Shown here in pieces: positions 1 through 7,968 of a stretch of DNA of 64,000 nucleotides. Position 1 is the stretch's first letter. The number at the start of each line of letters is the position of its first letter. The notes under the pieces were generated by a model. That model was not told the DNA's origin. It saw only the letters and a list, made by a program, of their open reading frames with translations, and searched no databases. The position numbers were made by a program, and so were the translations under genes. This DNA comes from Candidatus Solibacter usitatus (lineage in GTDB: Bacteria > Acidobacteriota > Terriglobia > Bryobacterales > Bryobacteraceae). The DNA is taken from assembly GCA_016185465.1 (NCBI GenBank), contig JACPNO010000007.1:43619-107618 (forward strand). Direction: 5' to 3'.

Positions 1-1
1 C

Positions 2-520
2 AAAGTGCAGGTGCGGCGCAGCCTGTCGAGCAAGATTCCAAGCGAACTGCTGGATGGCAATCTGGAGCTGGGCGTCATCAGCTACGATCCCGCCGACGAG
101 CGCCTGGTTTCAACCGTGCTGTTCTCCGATTCACTGGTCTTCGTCGTCTCGCCCAAGCACCGCTTTGCCAAGCGCAAGACGGTGTCCATCACCGAGCTCG
201 GCATGGAGACGTTTGTCGCCCACAACGTGGTGTCACCCTACCGCGACGTTGTGTTACGCGAATTTCAGCGCCACAAAGTCGCGCTCAATATGGATGTCGA
301 GATGCCGACCGTCGAAACCATTCGCCGCATGGTGCAGGACAATCAGGGCGTGGCGTTTCTGCCGCGCATGTGCGTCGAGCCGGAGCTCGAGCAGAAGACG
401 CTGTGCGAAGTGAAAGTACGGGAATTGCACGTGGAGCGCAAGATCCGCCTGGTGTATCCGTCACGCCGCGCGCTGAGCCACGCGGCCAAAGCGTTTCTGG
501 AAGTGGTAAAGAGCGGGTAG
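2..520 (+). CDS. LysR-family transcriptional regulator, C-terminal part (5' end outside window)
   Basis: This is the effector-binding half of a LysR-type regulator. The frame is open to the window edge, so the GTG in the ORF track is internal and the N-terminal winged helix lies upstream. Typical substrate-binding-domain features are visible: a 'GNLELGVIS' strand, 'SDSLVFVVSPKHRFA', and 'MVQDNQGVAFLPRMCV', where the effector-cleft loop normally sits. The stop codon directly abuts the stop of the convergent ADOP permease. A second, broken copy of about 215 bp of this domain lies near 3.9-4.1 kb. Target genes cannot be inferred from this window. Confidence 0.85.
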   Translation, partial: KVQVRRSLSSKIPSELLDGNLELGVISYDPADERLVSTVLFSDSLVFVVSPKHRFAKRKTVSITELGMETFVAHNVVSPYRDVVLREFQRHKVALNMDVEMPTVETIRRMVQDNQGVAFLPRMCVEPELEQKTLCEVKVRELHVERKIRLVYPSRRALSHAAKAFLEVVKSG

Positions 521-3133
521 CTACTCGTGGCGCAGAGTCTGCGCCGGGTCGAGACGAGCCAGGCGTAGAGCGGGAAGAATGCTCGCGGCCGCGGCCACGC
601 CCAGCAAGACGGCTCCGGCCATGATGAATGTGAATGGATCCCGCGCGCTCACTCCCCACAAGAAATGCGCCAGAACCCGCGTGATGGCGAATGCGATCGC
701 GCCGCCCAGCACCACACCGCATGCCGCCAGGCGAACTCCCGGCGCAGCCACCTGGCTCATCGCCTGCTGTAAAGTGGCCCCGAGCGCCATGCGAATGCCC
801 ATCTCGCGTGCGCGCTCCGTCACCAGGTGCGCAATCAGACCGTAAATCCCGACCGCGGCCAGAACCAGCGCCAGCGCAGCGAAAATTGCCAGTAAAGTGG
901 CCAGCATGCGCTGCGATCCCACCGCGCCGCGCCGCGCCTGATCGATGCTGCGAAAGCCGGCGATGGGCAACTGCGGGTCGAACGATTCGACAGCTCGCTG
1001 AATACCGGCGATGAGCGCGCCGCGATCGCCGCGCGCGCGAACAATCCAGCTTGGCGAAAACCAGGTGTGCATTAGCGGGAGCGTTCCGTCGCTGCTCTGC
1101 GCGACGGGAAAATAAACTGTCGGATGGTAGACCATGGGTCCCTCGGTGTCGCCCCACCCCGACTGCTGCCGGACGTCGCCCACCACGCCCACAATCTCCA
1201 AATCGTCGAGATGCCGCCCAAGTGTCTGCTGATCGCGCAAGTATCGTTTCTCAAACGCGCGATTGACTACCGCGACTTTGCGCGCCTTCGCGGAATCGGC
1301 CGCGCTGAACGTCCTCCCCTGAATCAAGGGGATGCGCAGAGTCGCGAAGAATCCCGGCGTGACGTAGACGAAATCGCTGATGCCTTCCTGTCCGGCGCCG
1401 GGGCCGTCCTTCAAGATGAATCCGCTATTCATCGCGCGATCGTAGGGGAGCGTGAGCGCGGCCGCCGCGGCCTCAACGCCGGGGATCTGAGCGATCCTCG
1501 CCAGCGTGGCGGTGAAAAGCCGATCGACTCTCTCGGCAGTCGGATAGCGTGCGTCGGCGAGCGACACCTGCGCGGTCATCACGTTTGCCGGGTCGAAACC
1601 GGGCGCAAGATTCTCGATCGCGGCCACCGTGCGGATCAGCAGCCCCGCGCCCACCAGCAACACAATGCTGAGCGCAATTTCACTGAGAACTAGTACCTGC
1701 CGCATCCAGCGCCGCGCGCCTCCGGCCACGCCGCGGCTGCCGGCATCGCTCAGCACGGAACGCACGTCGATGCGGCTGGCCTGGATTGCCGGCGCGATGC
1801 CGAACAGCACGCTAGTAAGCAGAGACATGACGAGCGCTCCCGCCAGAACGCGGCCGTCCAGATCGATGTAGCGCCAATTCGAAAAGCTTTGCTCCGTCAG
1901 GCGTTTCAAGCCTTCGAGTGCAACGTAGCCGATCGCCACGCCAAGCAATCCGCCTCCCAGAGCCAACAAAACGCTTTCCGTCAGGAATTGCCGGACGATG
2001 GCGCCGCGGCTTCCTCCCAGCGCCAGCCTCGTGCCGATCTCCCGCATGCGGCCACCAGACCGCGCCAGCAGCAGGCCCGCCACATTCACGCAACCGATCA
2101 GCAGCACCAGCCCCACCGCGCCCCACAGGAGAAATAGCCGCTCGCGAATCCAGTAGGTCTGCCCAAATTTCAGCGGCACAATCGCCAGACGCGGCTGGCT
2201 GCTCCCGAATCCGAGCTTAGCCAGGACCGGCCCGCCTAGCGCCGCCAGCTGCCCGTCGGCGGCGGCCCACGTGGCGCCTGGGCGAAGGCGCGCCACGATG
2301 GCGTAATTGATGCCGTTACCTTCTCCGGTAGTGGAGGGGCGCAACGGCGTCCAAATGTCGGCGGGAGAATCGGTGCGGAATCCGCGCGGCATAATTCCCA
2401 CGATGGTGTGAGGTTCGCCGCGGAGAGTGATTGCCCGGCCGATCACACCGGGATCTTCCTGGAAGAATCGCCGCCAGAAATCGTGGCTGAGGATCACCGC
2501 CGCCGGTCCTCCGGCCCGATCTTCATCGCTCGAAAACTCGCGTCCGATCAGCGGGGCAATTCCCAGGATGCGGAAATATCCAGTGGAAACGCGCTGTTGC
2601 TGAATGTACTCGGCGCGGCCCTGTACCGCAAAATTGGCTCCGCTCGCGCCTACGAATGGTGCTGAATCAATAAGCGATGCATGATCGCGGACGATCTCTG
2701 CCATGAGGCCGTTGGCGCCGGTGATGATGCCTTCGCGGCCCTTCGCGTCGAAGCGCACCGCTACATTGCCCAATCGCTCAGGCTCCGGGTAAGGCAGCGG
2801 CCGCAGCAAGAGCGTATCGACCACGCTGTAGACCGCGGTATTGACGCCGATGCAGAGGCCCAGCGTGGCCAGCACCGCTAGCAGGAAGCCCGGGCTGCGG
2901 CGCAGTTGGCGCAGCGCATAGCGAAAGTCGCGCGTAAGCGATTCAATCCACTGGGAGGGACGCTGGTCGCGGCATTCTTCCTTGATTTGCTCAACGCCGC
3001 CGAATTCGACGCCCACCCGGCGCCGGGCTTCCTCCGGATTCATCCCTTGGGCGATGTAGTCACGGATTTGTTGCTCAACGTGAAAGCGCAGCTCGGAATC
3101 CAGCCGCTGCTCGCTACGGCGCTTGCGGAACAT
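521..3133 (-). CDS. ADOP-family ABC transporter permease (FtsX/MacB-like, duplicated core)
   Basis: An 870-residue inner-membrane permease of the acidobacterial duplicated orphan permease type. It has an N-terminal cytoplasmic helical segment ('MFRKRRSEQRLDSELRFHVEQQI'), then 'DFRYALRQLRRSPGF', a first TM helix and a MacB-like periplasmic domain ('LLLRPLPYPEPERL'). A three-helix FtsX domain follows around residues 330-450, then a second periplasmic domain and a second FtsX domain at the C-terminus ('GIRMALGATLQQAM'). No ATPase is encoded beside it, which is usual for these orphan permeases. It follows padR with a 3-bp gap, so the two are almost certainly one transcript. The substrate is unknown; export of a lipid, peptide or drug is only family-level inference. 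Confidence 0.93.
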   Translation of the reverse strand: MFRKRRSEQRLDSELRFHVEQQIRDYIAQGMNPEEARRRVGVEFGGVEQIKEECRDQRPSQWIESLTRDFRYALRQLRRSPGFLLAVLATLGLCIGVNTAVYSVVDTLLLRPLPYPEPERLGNVAVRFDAKGREGIITGANGLMAEIVRDHASLIDSAPFVGASGANFAVQGRAEYIQQQRVSTGYFRILGIAPLIGREFSSDEDRAGGPAAVILSHDFWRRFFQEDPGVIGRAITLRGEPHTIVGIMPRGFRTDSPADIWTPLRPSTTGEGNGINYAIVARLRPGATWAAADGQLAALGGPVLAKLGFGSSQPRLAIVPLKFGQTYWIRERLFLLWGAVGLVLLIGCVNVAGLLLARSGGRMREIGTRLALGGSRGAIVRQFLTESVLLALGGGLLGVAIGYVALEGLKRLTEQSFSNWRYIDLDGRVLAGALVMSLLTSVLFGIAPAIQASRIDVRSVLSDAGSRGVAGGARRWMRQVLVLSEIALSIVLLVGAGLLIRTVAAIENLAPGFDPANVMTAQVSLADARYPTAERVDRLFTATLARIAQIPGVEAAAAALTLPYDRAMNSGFILKDGPGAGQEGISDFVYVTPGFFATLRIPLIQGRTFSAADSAKARKVAVVNRAFEKRYLRDQQTLGRHLDDLEIVGVVGDVRQQSGWGDTEGPMVYHPTVYFPVAQSSDGTLPLMHTWFSPSWIVRARGDRGALIAGIQRAVESFDPQLPIAGFRSIDQARRGAVGSQRMLATLLAIFAALALVLAAVGIYGLIAHLVTERAREMGIRMALGATLQQAMSQVAAPGVRLAACGVVLGGAIAFAITRVLAHFLWGVSARDPFTFIMAGAVLLGVAAAASILPALRLARLDPAQTLRHE

Positions 3134-3136
3134 GGC

Positions 3137-3472
3137 TTAACTCGCCTCCATAATCAGCGCGATCGCATCCGCCAAACGTCCCCAATTCGAAGTTTCGATT
3201 TCCAGTTGCTTGCGGCCGGCCCGGGTCAACGCGTAGAACTTCGCCTCACGCCCGCTTTCCGTTTCAGCCCATTCGGCTTTCAGCCATTTCCTGTTCTCGA
3301 GGCGGTGCAAGGCGGGGTAAAGCGAGCCCTGTTGCACTTGCAGCGCGTCTTTCGAGATTTGCTGAATCCGCTGGGAGATCCCGTAGCCGTGGATTGGGCC
3401 TAACGCCACGATCTTGAGGATCAGCATGTCGAGGGTGCCCTGCAGGAGGTCGGATTTTGGAGGAGTCGTCAT
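3137..3472 (-). CDS. PadR-family transcriptional regulator
   Basis: A 111-residue winged-helix repressor of the short PadR subfamily that controls ADOP permeases. Characteristic segments are 'LLQGTLDMLILKIVALGPIHGYGI', the recognition region 'QVQQGSLYPALHRLE', and the wing 'GREAKFYALTRAGRKQL'. I chose the ATG at 3472 (MTTPPKSD). The track's TTG four codons upstream lies next to a REP element and no Shine-Dalgarno supports either start clearly. The gene is 3 bp upstream of the permease. A strong promoter overlapped by a 12-bp inverted repeat lies about 170 bp upstream and probably mediates autorepression. Confidence 0.92.
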   Translation of the reverse strand: MTTPPKSDLLQGTLDMLILKIVALGPIHGYGISQRIQQISKDALQVQQGSLYPALHRLENRKWLKAEWAETESGREAKFYALTRAGRKQLEIETSNWGRLADAIALIMEAS

Positions 3473-3482
3473 CGTGTTCGCC

Positions 3483-3628
3483 AAGGGCGGGTTTGAAACC
3501 CGCCCCTACATCGGTCTTGCGTATCACGCGGTTTCATTGAACGCCGTGCTTACCGGCCGGATTCGTGACCGCGGCACAACGGTATTGCGTACAAATCGAG
3601 CGTAGGGGCGGGTTTCAAACCCGCCCTC
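3483..3628. repeat. REP family A, inverted pair 1
   Basis: Left copy AAGGGCGGGTTTGAAACCCG... (3483-3510) and right copy in opposite orientation (3602-3628) are separated by 91 bp of non-repeated sequence. Each copy is itself a near-perfect palindrome able to form a hairpin. The same paired arrangement recurs at about 47.9 and 52.9-53.2 kb. Here it lies between the padR promoter and the padR start codon, so both hairpins would be in the padR 5' leader. Confidence 0.9.
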
Positions 3629-3638
3629 AACGCCTAGT

Positions 3639-3674
3639 CATCCTACATATACGCCTCGATATGTAGGATGTCAA
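3639..3674 (-). promoter_or_regulatory. padR promoter with overlapping palindromic operator
   Basis: On the minus strand TTGACA (3674-3669) is followed by exactly 17 bp and TATATG (3651-3646), a good sigma-70 promoter. The inverted repeat CATCCTACATAT - 8 nt - ATATGTAGGATG (3639-3670) covers the spacer and -10. PadR proteins are known to bind palindromes with ATGT/ACAT half-sites, which are present here. Transcription would start near 3639 and give a leader of about 165 nt before padR. The operator assignment is inference from position and symmetry. Confidence 0.75.
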
Positions 3675-3745
3675 GGGGTACGTCAGCTGAACAGCACGCG
3701 CGCGCCCCGCCGCTTCCATTCCCCGTGGACCGCGTGAAATCCGAG

Positions 3746-3927
3746 CTAGAACAGGAACCCGCCCGCTAACGCCAGCGGATAGGACAGCCACGCGCTCGCT
3801 CCGCCCGGCGTCAATAGCCGTCCCGCCGCTCCGCCGGCCAAAGTGGGCGCGTGCGCCAGCAGACACCAGGCGAGCGCCGCCCGCCGCGTGGATACCGAGG
3901 CGTGCAGAATCGCCCCCAGGGCCATGC
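3746..3927 (-). pseudogene. Remnant of a ZIP-type metal transporter (C-terminal piece)
   Basis: On the minus strand the last roughly 60 codons of ORF 3746-4054 read as hydrophobic membrane protein: 'GMALGAILHASVSTRRAALAW' then 'LSYPLALAGGFLF' and a stop. The pattern, a helix followed by a 'ST/SRRRAL' turn and a second helix with GG/A-G steps, resembles helices 4-6 of ZIP family permeases, and the true C-terminus is missing. Upstream of residue G the frame runs into antisense of the LysR copy, so the gene is truncated at both ends. The ZIP identification is tentative; it could be another small-residue-rich membrane protein. Confidence 0.4.
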
Positions 3928-4141
3928 CGAGCGCCTGGTCTCGACCGTTTTGTTTTCCGATTCGCTGGTCTTCGTAGTCTCGCCCAAGCACCGCTTTGCC
4001 AAACGTAAGACCGTGTCCATTACCGAGCTCGGCATGGAGACGTTTGTCGCCCACAACATGGTGTCACCCTACCGCGACGTTGTGTTACGCGAGTTTCAGC
4101 GCCACAAAGTCGCGCTCAATATGGACGTCGAGATGCCGACC
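3927..4141 (+). pseudogene. Partial second copy of the LysR substrate-binding domain
   Basis: About 215 bp match nt 97-311 of the window with roughly 15 differences (about 93% identity by eye). The reading frame is preserved through 'RLVSTVLFSDSLVF' to 'NMDVEMPTFE', then sequence unrelated to LysR follows and the ORF ends at 4270. It has neither a DNA-binding domain nor the end of the effector domain, so it is non-functional as a regulator. Nearly all differences are synonymous, suggesting it derives from a once-functional paralogue rather than from a very recent copy. Confidence 0.85.
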
Positions 4142-4247
4142 TTCGAGCGACCAATAGCCCAAGTCCCCGGGCTCGGTGCCAACGATCTATATCCCCTGTC
4201 GCGGGCGGATGACAAATCTTGGAGAAGTCATCGTCGTGTCATCTCTG

Positions 4248-4263
4248 CTTCAAACCCGCCCTC
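4248..4263. repeat. Half copy of REP family A
   Basis: CTTCAAACCCGCCCTC matches the right half of the family A palindrome; the left arm is absent. It closes the degenerate zone 3629-4312, in which I see only the promoter, the two gene remnants and this half repeat. Confidence 0.6.
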
Positions 4264-4312
4264 CGAATAATCGGTGTTTGAGTATACCGTCCCGGGTTTA
4301 AGACTTTTGTTT

Positions 4313-4816
4313 TTAATGCCAGGCGGCGCGAAGCCTCTTGCCTGCGTAGATCACAATTGCGAGAAATATCGCCAGACTGATCGCCGTGACGACCGCACGC
4401 CGCGCGGTTGAAAGCTGGCGCACCCGGCCCGGGAAGTCGAGCGAAACCTGCAACTGCACTTGCGCCGGACCCCGCCCTTCCAAGCCATTGTCCAGGATTA
4501 CCGCGTATTCGTCTGGCTCCATCACCTGATAGCGAAGCCTGCCGCTCTTCTCAAACGACGTGGTAGCCAGTGTGGTGTGACGCCGCCCCTGTCGCATCGC
4601 CGCCAACCCCTGGCCGTTTACCAGCCCTACGCGTACTCCGGCGCCCCCCGAAAGCACCTTAAATTCACATTCCAGCGTCACGGGCGCCTGCTTGAGTACC
4701 ACGGGTGGCACGTAGCGCCAGTCCGAGGCCGGGATGGTATACACCTCGTCCATTAGAATCTGGCGCGTATCTTGGGCGGAAGCAGCTGCCAGCCACAACA
4801 GTGCAATCCAGCGCAT
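4313..4816 (-). CDS. Exported, membrane-anchored protein of unknown function
   Basis: I do not recognise the family. The start at 4816 (MRWIALLWLAAASAQD) gives a clean signal peptide; the track start adds eight residues in front of it. The mature part of about 115 residues looks beta-rich ('PVTLECEFKVLSGGAGVRVGLV', 'LRYQVMEPDEYAVILDN') and resembles a small carbohydrate- or lipid-binding sandwich. A single TM helix follows near the C-terminus ('RAVVTAISLAIFLAIVIYAG') with a short basic tail. That makes it a periplasmic domain with a C-terminal anchor. It is divergent from the MauE-thioredoxin gene, with about 35 bp between starts. Confidence 0.75.
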   Translation of the reverse strand: MRWIALLWLAAASAQDTRQILMDEVYTIPASDWRYVPPVVLKQAPVTLECEFKVLSGGAGVRVGLVNGQGLAAMRQGRRHTTLATTSFEKSGRLRYQVMEPDEYAVILDNGLEGRGPAQVQLQVSLDFPGRVRQLSTARRAVVTAISLAIFLAIVIYAGKRLRAAWH

Positions 4817-4851
4817 AGCCAGCTTACGCGGGACAGGCAAAGGGGGCTAGA

Positions 4852-5784
4852 ATGGGTGACATGAACGACAGTATGGCACAGCGCGACCACGCGCTAATGC
4901 CGCTAGAGCTGCATGGCTGGCGGACGGGCGTGAACTGGCTCGCGGCCATTCTGGTGGCCCTCCTGTTCTTAGTCGCCGGTATTTGGAAGATCACCGACCC
5001 AACCGGCGCCGCGGTGCGCCTGGCGCAAGCCAAAGTCCCGGAAAACTTGAGCCTGGCGGCGGCTCTGCTGCTGGGAATTGCCGAAACTTGCGCCGGCGTC
5101 CTGGTGCTGGTTCCCCGATTCCGCCGCTGGGGCGCCTGGGCCACCGGCCTGCTGCTGTTGGTCTTCATGGTCTATATCGGTATCAATTATCAGGCCCTGC
5201 AAGGCGCCGAATGCCAGTGCTTTCCGTGGGTGAAACGCGCCGTCGGGCCCGGATTTTTCGTGGGCGACGCCCTCATGCTCCTGCTCGCCGTTTTGGCCGG
5301 CCTCTGGACCCGGCCGCCGGAGAGCAAGCGCGGCGCGGCCTTAGTACTGGCGGCAGTGAGCGTTTTCGCCGCAGTTTCCTACGGCGCAGAGGTTACCCAT
5401 GAGCGCGGTATCAAGGCGCCCGAAACCATAACCGTCGATGGCCAGCCGTTTTCCACGAAATCCGGGCGCATTTTCATCTATTTTTTCAACCCGGAATGCG
5501 TTCACTGCCTGCAAGCCGGCAGGCGCATGGCTCAGCTCCATTGGCGGGACGTGAAAATCATCGGCGTAGCCACCGAGCAGCCGCAATTTGCCGCCGATTT
5601 CCTGAAAGATACCGGACTCCAAGCCGCCATCTCGCCCGACATTCAGATTCTGAAAAAGACGTTTTCCTTTGGTGACCCGCCCGCAGCCGCCGCCATCGAG
5701 AACGGCCGCCAGAAACAGGCCATCACCCAATTTGAAGGCGATGAGCCTGCCGCCACCTTGAAGAAATTGGGATTTGTCGATTGA
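4852..5784 (+). CDS. DoxX/MauE-like membrane protein fused to a thioredoxin-like domain
   Basis: Residues about 25-150 form four TM helices of the MauE/DoxX type ('LVALLFLVAGIWKITDPTGAA'), including the acidobacterial 'GAECQCFPW' loop with two cysteines. After a fifth helix, residues about 190-310 form a thioredoxin-like domain with the redox motif CVHC in 'FNPECVHCLQAGRRM'. MauE-like proteins are thought to pass reducing power across the membrane, so the fusion would pair the membrane electron carrier with a periplasmic disulfide reductase. The extra C(Q)C pair in the membrane half could be the intermediate relay. The following DUF3592 gene overlaps its stop by 4 bp (TTGA). Confidence 0.8.
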   Translation: MGDMNDSMAQRDHALMPLELHGWRTGVNWLAAILVALLFLVAGIWKITDPTGAAVRLAQAKVPENLSLAAALLLGIAETCAGVLVLVPRFRRWGAWATGLLLLVFMVYIGINYQALQGAECQCFPWVKRAVGPGFFVGDALMLLLAVLAGLWTRPPESKRGAALVLAAVSVFAAVSYGAEVTHERGIKAPETITVDGQPFSTKSGRIFIYFFNPECVHCLQAGRRMAQLHWRDVKIIGVATEQPQFAADFLKDTGLQAAISPDIQILKKTFSFGDPPAAAAIENGRQKQAITQFEGDEPAATLKKLGFVD

Positions 5785-6275
5785 CAGAGATTCCCTCCCG
5801 CCGGCCCGACATGGGCCGCATGCTGTGGATCCTGGGGACGGTAGTCTTAGGCGTGGCCGCGTTCTCGGGCCGCGATCAGATTATCGTGTTGAGCTCCTGG
5901 GCCAAAGCCGATGGCCAGGTCACCGCCAGCGAAATCATGCGCTACTTCAGCCCCAAGAGCAAGCCGGTTTATCGCCTCAGAGTGACGTTTCAATACCAGG
6001 CGGATGGCGTGCCGCACTTCGCGGTTTCCTCCTCCTCGCTCGGCTCAAGCGACCTGGCCGCCGTCACGCGCAAAGCGACCCGCTACCCTGTAGGCAGCCA
6101 CCACATGATTTATTACGATCCGAACAACCCCGTCGACATGCATTTCGACGCCGGCTACAACATCGAATACCTGGCCAAGCCGCTAATCATTGCCACGGCG
6201 GGACTGCTATTCGTAATCGCCGGAACCGTCCTTCGTGTCCTCGCGCGCCGGGCTCAACCGGCTGCGCTGCGATAG
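5781..6275 (+). CDS. DUF3592 domain membrane protein
   Basis: Two TM helices flank a roughly 90-residue extracytoplasmic beta domain. The first helix starts at 'MLWILGTVVLGVAAF' and the second is 'PLIIATAGLLFVIAGTVL'. The middle 'ADGQVTASEIM', 'YRLRVTFQYQADG' and 'HHMIYYDPNNP' segments are the hallmark of DUF3592. The TTG at 5781 overlaps the upstream stop and suggests translational coupling; an ATG at 5811 (MGRMLW) is the alternative. The function of the family is unknown. Confidence 0.82.
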   Translation: MTEIPSRRPDMGRMLWILGTVVLGVAAFSGRDQIIVLSSWAKADGQVTASEIMRYFSPKSKPVYRLRVTFQYQADGVPHFAVSSSSLGSSDLAAVTRKATRYPVGSHHMIYYDPNNPVDMHFDAGYNIEYLAKPLIIATAGLLFVIAGTVLRVLARRAQPAALR

Positions 6276-6285
6276 AATCTAACGT

Positions 6286-7962
6286 ATGCGCAAAATCGTG
6301 ATGCTGGCGGCGATGGTCGCCTCCTGCGTCCTGTGTCTGGCTCGGCAGCCGGAACGAGCCAAGCACGGCATGGTGGCCAGCGTGGAGAAACACGCCACCG
6401 ATGCCGGCGTGGCGGTGCTCGAATCCGGCGGCAACGCCGTCGATGCGGCAGTCGCCGTGGGTCTGGCGCTAGGGGTGACACATCCCGCTGCAGGCAACCT
6501 GGGCGGCGGCGGTTTCATGCTGATCCGCACCGCCGACGGCCGCACCAACTTCATCGACTTCCGCGAGCGCGCGCCCCAAAAGGCTTCGCACAACATGTAT
6601 CTCGGCCCCGATGGCAAGCCCACCGACGATAGCTGGAAGGGCTACCTGGCATCAGGGGTGCCCGGCACCGTGCGCGGCCTCGAGTTCGCCCAGAAGAAAT
6701 ACGGGAAGAAGAAATGGGCTGATCTGGTCGATCCCGCCGTGCAACTGGCGCGCAACGGCTTTCCAGTTTCCTACGGGCTTTCCCAAGGCCTGCGCTCAAA
6801 GCGCACCAGCGAGTTCCTGAGCCTTTTTCCCGAATCCAAGCGCATCTTTTTGAGAGACGGAAAATTCTACGAGCCGGGCGAGCTGCTCATCCAGCCGGAG
6901 CTCGCGCAAACGCTTGAGCGCATCCGCAATGAAGGATCGAAAGATTTCTACGAAGGCGAAACGGCGCGCTTGATTGCGGCCGACATGGCGGCTCACGGCG
7001 GCCTGATCACGCTCGACGATCTCAAGAATTACAAAGTATTCGAACGCACGCCGACGACCGGCGCCTACAAGGGATACACGATCATCGGCGCGCCGCCGCC
7101 GAGCTCAGGCGGTGTGGGCATTCAGCAAATGTTAGGCGTGCTCGAGGGCTCCGGGTATGAGAAGCACGGCGCCGGCTCGGCAGCGACGGTCCACTTCATG
7201 GCGGAAGCCATGCGCCGCTATTTCGCCGATCGCAGCGAGTACATGGGCGATCCGGAATTCTATCCCGTGCCCGTTTCCAAGCTGCTCGATCCGAAATATA
7301 TCGCCGAGCGCCGCCGCTCCATCGATCCCGCGCGCGCCACGCCCAGCTCCACCATACGCCCCGGCAAAACGCTGCTCGGGGAAAGCGACGAGACCACGCA
7401 TTATTCCATAGTCGATGCCGAGGGCAACGCCGTCGCCGTAACGTACACGCTCAACGGCAGCTACGGCAGCGGCGTGACGGTGGCCAAAATCGGCGTGCTG
7501 CTCAACAACGAGATGGACGATTTTGCCGCCAAGCCGGGCGAGTCGAATATGTACGGCCTGATTCAGGGCGAGGCCAACTCAGTTCAGCCGCGCAAAGCGC
7601 CGCTCTCTTCCATGTCGCCCACCATCGTGCTGCGCGATGGCAAGCTGTATCTGGTTGTCGGCTCGCCGGGCGGCCCGACCATCATCAACACCGTGCTTGA
7701 AGTGATCGTCAACGTGCTGGATTTCGGGATGAACATCGCCGACGCCGTCGATCAGCCGCGTTTTCATCATCAGTGGTATCCGGACCAACTCCTGGTGGAG
7801 AAGCGTTTTTCACCCGACACCATCCTCGAGCTACTCAGAACGGAAGGTCACGCCGTAAAAGTCACCAACGGCCAGGGTGAGGTGGCGGCGATTCTCGTAG
7901 ATGGCGAATGGCTCACCGGCACCGCCGATCCGCGTACTGAAGGCACCGCGAAAGGATATTGA
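6286..7962 (+). CDS. ggt: Gamma-glutamyltransferase (glutathione hydrolase)
   Basis: A 558-residue periplasmic Ntn-hydrolase that cleaves gamma-glutamyl bonds, including those of glutathione, and transfers the group to amino acids or water. A signal peptide (MRKIVMLAAMVASCVLC) is followed by the large-subunit hallmark 'ESGGNAVDAAVAVGLALGV' and 'GGGGFML'. The autocleavage/nucleophile threonine lies in 'DETTHYSIVDAEGNAVAVT', and the small subunit carries the substrate loop 'VVGSPGGPTIIN'. Length and order are normal, so the enzyme is probably active. It starts a tightly packed plus-strand gene run. Confidence 0.95.
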   Translation: MRKIVMLAAMVASCVLCLARQPERAKHGMVASVEKHATDAGVAVLESGGNAVDAAVAVGLALGVTHPAAGNLGGGGFMLIRTADGRTNFIDFRERAPQKASHNMYLGPDGKPTDDSWKGYLASGVPGTVRGLEFAQKKYGKKKWADLVDPAVQLARNGFPVSYGLSQGLRSKRTSEFLSLFPESKRIFLRDGKFYEPGELLIQPELAQTLERIRNEGSKDFYEGETARLIAADMAAHGGLITLDDLKNYKVFERTPTTGAYKGYTIIGAPPPSSGGVGIQQMLGVLEGSGYEKHGAGSAATVHFMAEAMRRYFADRSEYMGDPEFYPVPVSKLLDPKYIAERRRSIDPARATPSSTIRPGKTLLGESDETTHYSIVDAEGNAVAVTYTLNGSYGSGVTVAKIGVLLNNEMDDFAAKPGESNMYGLIQGEANSVQPRKAPLSSMSPTIVLRDGKLYLVVGSPGGPTIINTVLEVIVNVLDFGMNIADAVDQPRFHHQWYPDQLLVEKRFSPDTILELLRTEGHAVKVTNGQGEVAAILVDGEWLTGTADPRTEGTAKGY

Positions 7963-7968
7963 AAACTT

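Noticed and set aside
285-1157. 290-codon minus-strand ORF across the LysR end and the ADOP end
   Set aside because: It overlaps the ADOP permease in another frame and is arginine-rich without any recognisable domain.
3851-4270. Track ORF of 139 aa as a functional LysR-like gene
   Set aside because: It lacks a DNA-binding domain and most of the effector domain; both ends are unrelated sequence, so it is a remnant.
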